Positions 57,000-64,000 of a stretch of DNA of 64,000 nt are shown in pieces. Each line of letters begins with the position of its first letter. The first letter of the stretch is position 1. The DNA is from Sternotherus odoratus. Taxonomy: Eukaryota; Chordata; Testudines; Kinosternidae. Position numbers and translations under genes: made by a program. The stretch spans positions 11,373,206 to 11,437,205 of the forward strand of contig JAVMKO010000020.1 of assembly GCA_032164245.1 (NCBI GenBank). The letters run 5' to 3'. The notes under the pieces are model-generated. The model saw only the letters and a list, made by a program, of their open reading frames with translations. It had not been told where the DNA came from and did not search any database.

Positions 57000-58209
57000 T
57001 AAGTGACTTACCCAGGGTCACACAGGGAGTCGGTGGCAGAGCCAGCGATTGAACACCCTTCTCTCAACTCCCAGCATCTTAACCACAAGACCAGCTTTCC
57101 TCTCTGTCTAAAGTAGATGCAACTCCACTGGAGGTCTCTGGGCCAGATATATCAGTGGACTAAACGGTTGTGTCAACTGCATTGTTGTTGTTATTACCAT
57201 TGTTATTATTTTATTATTTATTACTGTTAATTATTTATATTACCCTAGTATCTGAAGGCCCCAATCCCATTAGGACTGGCATGTCCCATTAACGTAGCCC
57301 TGGAAAATGTAGTCTTTAGATAGGCAGTAAGTGGGTCAGCAAACTGGTGTAAGTGCTAATTCAGAGCATAAATGAGTGTAGCTTACACACTAAGGGCTTA
57401 ATAAGCAGCAGGATAAGGGTATCTTATACAGCACACGGAGCGACTGTTTATCTTCCAGTTTCCTGGCGGCGGTTGCATGTTTCACTTCTAATCCTTTGGC
57501 ATGTACAGTTGAACCAACCACACTCCGTTTTGATCCCACACAGAATGCCAGACTGGCACAAGTTACACCACTTTCCCTCTTACCCTTGTTTTCCAACCAC
57601 TTGCATCCTGCCCTCATTTGTTGTTGCTGAGTGCTAGTAAGTAACTGCTGTGTTCCACCCCAGGGGCAGCTGCATTTCGGCAGGATCTGTCACTCATTCC
57701 GTAGAGCGCTTTGAAATCCATTGTGACGAAAAGCATTGTATAAATGGAGGGTATTTTTTGCAGATCCTTCCACTTCATTCAATCACAGCTTCGTTTGTTC
57801 CTCCATTTAAGGTGATCAAAAACCTCTGGAACCAAATCATTCATATTTAAAAAATAACACAATTTCTGCCCTTTATTTTGATCAATGCAGATGGCTCTAG
57901 GCAGGTAGTATTGGATAATTCAATCACTGGTTGTAGAGAGCTGACATTTAATTAACAAGGAAGCAAAAAGAAAAAAAAATGGAAAGGGGCAAGAAAAAAT
58001 GTCATAGGGGAGACTTCTGTGTAAAAGCCGCCGTGGTGTTCTCTACACAGAGCAACATGATATCAGGGGACCTGGCTCCATTGACCCAGTTTGATTATGT
58101 CACAATTCACTCCTCAATATGTTGCAACCCCTGATGGGCGAGATTCTGTTATTGTTTCTGAGTTCCACAATGTGGTGTTTTTTACAGTGCACCTGGGGCA
58201 GCTATTCCA

Positions 58210-58435
58210 GGTATTATGGTGAGTCAGTATAATCTAGGTATTGGGGCACTGGGCTGGGAGTCAGGAGACTTAGGTTCTCTTCCATGTTCTGCCTGTGACT
58301 GTGTCACGTAGGCGGCTTTCTCTGCTGGTCTTGTCTGTTTAGACTGTAAGCTCTTTGGGGCAGGAACTGTCTCTCACTAGGTGTATGCACAGGGGGGTAT
58401 GCTGTCTATTGCAATACAAATAGTAATGAGGCACC
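58210..58435 (+). mobile_element. Full tRNA-derived SINE, sense
   Basis: 'GGGCTGGGAGTCAGGAGACT', 'TTAGACTGTAAGCTCTTTGG', 'GGCAGGAACTGTCTCTCACT' in order. Confidence 0.75.
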
Positions 58436-58813
58436 ACGTGGGAGATCACTGGAACTGACTAGGCTGAATGGAGAAGCATATTCATTTAGAGTTCAGCTCT
58501 GGCTTTGCCAAAGCTGTTCTATGTTTGGAGCTGTGGTGTTTTTTTCTGTTGACTCATCTCTGGTTCAATTATTACTTCTGTTCCTGGGAAGAAAACCCAT
58601 TTTTTCCTTGGCCAGCTTTCCCAACTGTAGAATGTTCCCTACCCACCGCTGCCAGTTCAAGTTTAGATTGAAACGTTACGATTTGCAAGGCGGCTTTGAT
58701 GTAACAGAGAAGAAAATCTGTATTGGCGGCAGCAAGCCTTACAGCTGTAAGGCTGTAATGGAAGCAAACTCCTTAACTCCGTATGGAGCTTCGGGTTATT
58801 GGCCTTTCTGGAA

Positions 58814-58888
<75 letters not shown>
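58814..58888. repeat. (TATC)n tetranucleotide microsatellite, about 19 units
   Basis: About 75 bp of uninterrupted TATC. The serine/isoleucine/tyrosine-leucine repeats in overlapping frames come from it. Confidence 0.97.
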
Positions 58889-58972
58889 CTCCATGAACCT
58901 CTTATCTCCCTCTCTTCAGAGTCCCCTTTTCCTTCCTTTCTCTCCTTGTCTAGTCAACCCCAAGGAAATCTC

Positions 58973-59614
58973 TGTGACAGAGTAGGAATACTGTGTGCGC
59001 GCCTCAGTTTCCCCTATGCATTTTTTGAGTGTCTATGTGAAGGGATAAGGATGTGTAGTTGATGCAAAGCAGAGAGACAGTGTAAGCAAGTAACCAACAC
59101 CCTCCCCCCTCTCTGCAGGTGTCCATACCTGAAGCTGTAATCTGACTCCAAGTGGGGGAGGGAGGTCACCTGACTTGGCTGAGCGGGGGTGGGGGAGGTG
59201 GGGCTGGAGAGAGGGAGTTTCAGTCTGAAGCTGGCGGGGCAAAAGGGAGGCAGGCCCAGGCAGGGTCTGGCCTCCCTGGGCCCCCAAAATGTTAGACCCT
59301 GTACCTGTCGTCGAATAAACCTCTGTTTTACTGCCTGGCTGAGAGTCACGTTTGACTGTGGAATGGGGGTGCAGACCCAAGGGCTCCCCCCAGGACCCCC
59401 GCCTGGGCGGGCTCGCTGGGGGAAGTGCACAGAGGGGCAGAAGGTGCTGAATGCTCTGAGGTCAAACGCAGAAAGGTGGGAGCTGGAAGCTGAGGATCTC
59501 CTAGCCGCAGAGACCGGCTGTGTATGGGGGGCACTTCCCTCCCCCTTCCCCCGGAGTCCTGACTGGCTTCATAGGTAGGAAGTTCCAGACCCTTGCCCCG
59601 GGCGCTCCGTGACA
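58973..59614 (+). mobile_element. Solo LTR (family A), sense on +, 5-bp duplication AYCTC
   Basis: It begins TGTGACAGAG and ends CTCCGTGACA. The flanks are ATCTC (58968-58972) and ACCTC (59615-59619), one mismatch. The polyadenylation signal is in 'GTCGAATAAACCTCTG' at about 59312. It is opposite in orientation to the other three family A copies. Only the LTR is present. Confidence 0.85.
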
Positions 59615-59714
59615 ACCTCATCATCCAGAGGAAGGAAGACCCCAATCAAAATGGTGGCACTAACATGGCGTTTGCAAACCATCACTGTGTTTGCTCTGCT
59701 TGTATGTGCCATCC

Positions 59715-59895
59715 TTCCCCGCAGCCCTGGGCTCTGACTTTGTAAGATTTACAGGGCAGGGACTGTCTCATTCTGTGTGTTTGAAGCACTTCCTGCAATG
59801 ATCTCAGTTGGGGTCCCTGGGTGCTACCATAACACACACCATAATAATAGCCGTGCTCCCATGTGGCCCTCATCACCATGGTATCTGAGAGCCTC
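59715..59895 (+). mobile_element. SINE tail fragment
   Basis: 'ACAGGGCAGGGACTGTCTCA' and 'GGTCCCTGGGTGCTACCATA' are the sense tail of the SINE family. Confidence 0.55.
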
Positions 59896-59944
59896 CATTA
59901 CGGAACAAATATTACGGTTGTTGTCTCTCTCTCCCCTGCCACCG

Positions 59945-60085
59945 AGAAGCAAGAGAAGACAACAAGGGGGGTGAGGGAAAACAGAGGCAAAGTGACTTAT
60001 CCAGAAGCCTGAGGCAGGGCCAGGATTAGAACGGAAGTTACCTGGCTTTTAGTCTGCTGACTTAGCCACTCGCCCAAGCAAAGAT
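59945..60085 (-). mobile_element. SINE fragment, antisense
   Basis: 'AGGCAAAGTGACTTATCCAG', 'GCAGGGCCAGGATTAGAACG' and 'GCTGACTTAGCCACTCGCCC' are the antisense middle and head. Confidence 0.6.
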
Positions 60086-60725
60086 GAGCTCAAAAGAAAG
60101 GGAAGAGATTTTATTTGCATCTTTCTGTGATGCTCAGAAGCAGGATGTTCTGGTCCGTTCCCCCACCGCCCCTCGTCCCTGACACCACGGTCATCCTTTC
60201 CCTTTCTTCTGGCCTATTTGTCACCTTCATTCTGCCCACCCTGTAGCTTAGAGCTACTGCCAGTGGTGCATTGGGGTGAGCCGGTGAGCCTAGAGGGGAG
60301 GTAGTATGGGCAAGCGGAGCCTCTGGTTTCTTATTCCCTTTGGAATCCTGTAACTTTGTATTTCAGTGTCACTGGCAAATCACAAAAACAACCCAACCCC
60401 GGGTGCTTCGACTGCGCGCCAGCCTCTAACATTCCAGGGGCCGATAAGAGCCAGCAGTGAAATTATACAATCCTGTAACGACTCTGGCCGCAGGCTGGCC
60501 AAACAAGGATATGAAATTTACAGCGCACTCTGAATTTAGGCAGTACTTAAAGAGTGAGCAATGTCCCAGCATACCAGCCACCGCTGGTAACTAGCTAAGC
60601 CTATTAGGGCAGTGTCTTGTAGGCCAACCTTATAGTATTTACAGGGTAACGAGGAATCTGTGGGCAGTACGTGGACACTGACAGAAGTGATGGCCCCGGC
60701 TTACCACTCCTTCCTCAGTGAGTAT

Positions 60726-61344
60726 AGGGTGACCAGATGTCCCAATTTTATAGGGACAGTCCCAATTTTAAGGTCTGTTTCTTATATAGTGTAGGAGATC
60801 TGCTCGTCGCCTACTTCAAAAACAGGCAGGAGACTGCTTTGTGGCTCCACCAGTGTCCTTTTATTTATAGTGCAACACCCCACCACCTTCTATGTACAGC
60901 TCTAACAGTGCTTTGCAGCTCAGGGAGACAGGCCACAGCTCAGGAAGACAACTCCCTTCTTCCTGGCTCACAGGGATCCAGAGTCTGAATACTCCTCCCT
61001 ATCCTGCTTCCCTAGCCTCCTTCTCTCTCTGTCTCCTTCTCTCTCTCTCTCACTCCACTACCACCCTGGGCTTCCTCCCTGCCAAGCTTTTATATCCCCT
61101 GGGGAGGCTACCAGGTGTAACCCATTTGGGCCCTAATTAGCCCAGGGCTGCACTCTGCTAGATAATCAGCTTCCCTAGCTTAGGGAAGCTGCTAGCAGAG
61201 GCTTTTACTCTCTTAAAGGGGCAGCAGGGCTGGCTCAGTCATTCCTGGCCAGCACCCTGCCACAATAGGCTTCTATTATTCCCCCTCCCCCCCCCCCCCC
61301 CCGTCCCGTGTCCCGATTTTTCACATTTGCTGTCTGGTCACCCT
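60726..61344 (+). mobile_element. GGGTGACCAG-family DNA element split by a second type of solo LTR
   Basis: The left part is 60726-60789 ('AGGGTGACCAGATGTCCC'). The right part is 61265-61344 ('ATAGGCTTCTATTATTCC', a run of C, 'GCTGTCTGGTCACCCT'). Both termini are intact. Joining across the LTR recovers the sequence seen in other copies. Confidence 0.88.
60790..61264 (-). mobile_element. Solo LTR (family B), 475 bp, 4-bp duplication ATAG
   Basis: It runs TGTAGGAGAT ... CCTGCCACA, flanked by ATAG (60786-60789 and 61265-61268). On the - strand a TATA box ('GGGATATAAAAGC') precedes a polyadenylation signal ('CTATAAATAAAAGG'), so - is sense. A 4-bp duplication fits ERV1-like or Gypsy elements. 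No internal genes. Confidence 0.85.
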
Positions 61345-61594
61345 ACCTGAGTAAGCAAGGACCAATGAGTATAGGGCTACTCGCAATACATGCAATGTGC
61401 CTGGGTACCCATGTTACTGTATAATGGTGTAGCTACGGCTTTGCTATTCCTAGTATTTTCAGTGTAGCTACTATGGCCCAGGGTAACATACACAGCTAGC
61501 CGTGTAATTGACTGACTGTAGCAGTGCAGTGTAAACCAGCAAAGGGTGATTCAGATCCAGGTTTCATTTAATCCAAAGCACCAGACACAAGAAA

Positions 61595-61730
61595 GGGGGC
61601 AGCCTTGTGATCTGGGCATTGGCCTGGGATGTCGGAGGTCTGAGTTCAGTTCTTGGTGCGTCTGAAAACTTCCTTGGGTGACCCTTAGGCTCTCTGCATT
61701 TCTGTGAAATGGGGGGACGGCGCCGCCCTC
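61595..61730 (+). mobile_element. SINE fragment, sense
   Basis: 'GGCCTGGGATGTCGGAGGTC', 'TGAGTTCAGTTCTTGGTGC' (B-box-like) and 'CTTGGGTGACCCTTAGGC' follow the SINE order. Confidence 0.5.
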
Positions 61731-62984
61731 GTCTCTTGCTCTATGGGGTCACCACACCGGGCGCGATGGGGGTCCTGTTTTGGCTGCAGCCACGAGGCGC
61801 GACTGCTGGGGCGGGGGCGTTCCCAGAACGAGCCCTTGCTGGGGCCATCCGTAATGCAAACACCTCCCAGCATACATGGACCCAGACGCTGATGGCATGA
61901 AACTTGTGGCAACGTGACAGCACAGCGATTGCTCTTGCAACGGGGGTGGGTCGGCCCCACGCCTTGCAACAGGGCCGCTCTCTGCTCAGCGTCCCCTGAG
62001 CGGGGCAGAGAGGAGCTTGCAGGGCAGGCTGCTGAGAGGTTTGAAGTGAAGAGAGGGAGTTTTTCCTGCTGTTCTGAGGCTCTGAAACCTTCTGTTTCTG
62101 TCACCCCCGGAGGCTGAGGGATGGCAGGATCCAGCCATTCGGAACGAGCCGGACAGGCACGTCCGCCTGGGCTGTGCTCAGAAGCCGCATCTCCCTGAGA
62201 TCAAGCAAGCAGGAGCCACTCAGGCGGGGAGTGTTTACGCTGAGAGGAGGGGAAGGGGGCTCTGAAGTGCCTGTCACCCAACCCCCTCCACGGCTGTCCA
62301 GCCCGTCAGCCTTTCAAAGCATTACGGCTTGCTCCTGCGAGGTGCTGGGCACTCTCTGCTCCCACTGGAGCCGGGCTGGGCTGACTGCACTCAGCACCGC
62401 TCAGAATTAGGCCCCTAGTGCCTGTTCCCATCCTGGCTTAGGAACAAACTGTAAACAGCTCAGAAATCCCTACCCTGTCATCTGTGGGGAAAAGCGCGCC
62501 AGGCTCTTGCTGACATCAGTGGGCCTTAGGGCAGCGTATCATCGGTTCCTAGCAGCAGCAAGGAAGGGAGACCCCAAGGACAGCTGCCAAGTGGGCTGCA
62601 GCAAAAGTAGGTGAGGAAGGAGAGCTTTGATCTGTGTCTCTCCCTGCGAGCACGGTTCCAGGAGGCCTGATGTGAATTCTCCTGGGTTTTGCTGTGGGTG
62701 CAGTGTGAGTGCAGTGGCTGGATGCCGGGCAGGGGAAAATCAGTCACTGGCGTTTCGTAGAATCTTTTCCCCAGACCTTCCTGCTTCAAACCAGCATCTC
62801 TAACTGGCAGGGGAAGTGGGGGCCTTCGTGCTTGGGTCTCCCTGTGTTTGTGAGAGCCTGTTTAAAACAACGAGGGGGAAACGAGGGAAAATATTTCCCT
62901 TTTGGTTTCCCAATGTGTGTGTGTTTAAAAGGAAGGGCTTTGTCTTGCTCTGTCCCCAGTGAGCTGCCGAGAAACTGAGGGATA

Positions 62985-63145
62985 GAAATCCTCCTGCTTC
63001 AGGGCACAAACCAGCCACTAACTGATGAGGGTCAGGAAGAATTTTCTCCGGTGGGCAGGTTATTCCTTAATTGTCCCCTGGGGTTTCTTGCTCCTTCCTC
63101 TGAAACAGCTGGTGCTGCTGGCCACTGTCAGAGCCAGGTCTGATC
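62985..63145 (+). mobile_element. CR1/L3-like 3' tail
   Basis: 'CTTCAGGGCACAAACCAGCC', 'GTCAGGAAGAATTTTCTCCG', 'GGGCAGGTTATTCCTTAATT' and 'TTCCTCTGAAACAGCTGGTG' form the cleanest copy of this tail in the window. Confidence 0.65.
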
Positions 63146-64000
63146 TGCTCTGGTAATTATGTTCCCATGAGAAGCCACATGAAATTTGCATGGGTCTGTG
63201 TGGGTTAGGCACACTGATATTCTCTCCATATGTGTCTGGCATGTCATTTCCTCACTGGAAATCCAGCCTTACAAAAACCCCATGCAGATGTACTAGCCCA
63301 GGCTTTGAATGTACTCTCCCAACCTTTGGCATGATCCTGAAAAACAACTTCCCCACTCCTACCTCTCCCAAACAACCCAACCACTATAAATAGCTCATTC
63401 ACCCATCAGGAAACCTTACTCCCCGTGCGGAGTGGGATTGTGCAAGGTTGTGGTGATCAGCGTGGCTGTAATCAGCAAAGAGATCTGGGAACCTGATTGT
63501 TCTTGAGGGGCAGGCCTGGGACATCACCCACCCTGTCCCCTTCGTGCTTTCTCTGTGTTCTGATTCTTGCTTCTGAGGGTTTGTGTCGTTAGTGCAAAGT
63601 TAACTCGAGTTCTGCTCAAGTGTTACCCCTAACCAGAGTCCCATCCGTGCACAGAACCCTCACACTTCAGTCTGCTGGCACTTTTCACTCAAGTTGGCCC
63701 GTCTAAGGAGGTGGGGAGGCAAGTGATCCTCATGTTCTGGGTGTGAGCTATGTTCAAAACCTACCCTGGTCTACGCTACAAAGCGAGGCTGATGTAAGTC
63801 ACCGGGTGTCAATTTATTTGTGCGTGTGTTTGCGCTCCAATCTGTCTCCCAATAACATAACTGCCCTGTTACGGTGATGCAGTAACACCATCTCCCTGAA
63901 CGGTGTTGAGCCATGGTTGACATACAGTGGTAGATGCTGCGTGAGTGTGATCGATGACAGAATGAGATCATATACATTAAAATATTGCTGCCAGATCCTA

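Larger units (their letters stand above)
56225..57110 (-). mobile_element. SINE, antisense, split by two DNA elements
   Basis: There are three SINE pieces. 56225-56314 is the tail ('GGCACTGTACAGACACAGG', 'GAAGATCTGACAGTCTAA'). 56763-56842 is the middle ('GAGGAACTGAGGCACAGAGA'). 57000-57110 is the head ('CCCAGGGTCACACAGGGAG', 'AGCATCTTAACCACAAGACC'). Removing the two insertions restores one continuous element. Confidence 0.8.
31542..64000 (+). other. GFRA2: GFRA2 intron 4, 5' part (at least 32 kb)
   Basis: I searched the rest of the window for the next GFRA2 exon (a peptide beginning near 'RLADFHANC') and found nothing, so intron 4 runs past the end. It is rich in nested repeats, listed separately. 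Segments with nothing nameable include 31620-32400, 32560-33160, 38600-40000, 40250-42750, 49000-50500, 57120-58200 and 61740-62980. Positions 36130-36350 and 60350-60600 look repeat-free and could be conserved non-coding DNA. Positions 43000-43700 are AT-rich, with 'AATCATGAGATTGG' words typical of an old DNA element. Confidence 0.75.

Noticed and set aside
58521..58985. 154-codon + strand frame with a repetitive Tyr-Leu-Ser-Ile stretch
   Set aside because: The repetitive part is the TATC microsatellite. The rest has no family resemblance.
31542..64000. Possible next GFRA2 exon (remainder of domain 3) or terminal exons
   Set aside because: I scanned by eye for the expected conserved peptide and found none. 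It is probably beyond the window.

Overview
This window looks like vertebrate nuclear DNA, most likely from a turtle (probably a cryptodire). Three things point that way: intron-split coding exons, abundant CR1 LINE debris, and a dense mix of Penelope-like tails, tRNA-derived SINEs, small inverted-repeat DNA transposons and solo LTRs. No prokaryotic gene organisation is present. The species call is an inference from the repeat mix and was not checked by any search.

The only cellular gene I can support is GFRA2 (GDNF family receptor alpha-2, the GPI-anchored co-receptor that binds neurturin and signals with RET). It lies on the + strand. Three consecutive coding exons are visible with good splice sites: 7945-8244 (first cysteine-rich domain), 18729-18812 (28-residue linker) and 31193-31541 (second cysteine-rich domain and start of the third). 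The signal-peptide exon was not found and should lie upstream of base 1. The exons for the rest of domain 3 and the GPI signal should lie beyond base 64000. The window is therefore the end of intron 1, all of introns 2 and 3, and at least 32 kb of intron 4.

Layout: 1-7944 is intron 1, with a 5'-truncated antisense CR1 ending about 350 bp before exon 2. Intron 2 (8245-18728) holds a solo LTR, several SINEs and small inverted-repeat elements. Intron 3 (18813-31192) holds a C-rich array next to a CpG-dense block, a CR1/DNA-element/Penelope-like composite, a 615-bp DNA element and a Penelope-like tail. Intron 4 (31542-64000) is an archive of nested insertions: solo LTRs inside a small DNA transposon (twice), a pogo/Tigger-like element at the end of a SINE, a SINE split by two DNA elements, two inverted-dimer Penelope-like tails with target-site duplications, and a minisatellite grown out of a LINE tail.

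I see no operon, defence system, CRISPR array or other gene cluster. The most interesting material is the dimeric Penelope-like tails carrying a hammerhead-ribozyme-like core, and the nested transposon stratigraphy. Many long open frames here are chance frames or frames through repeats and are left out.
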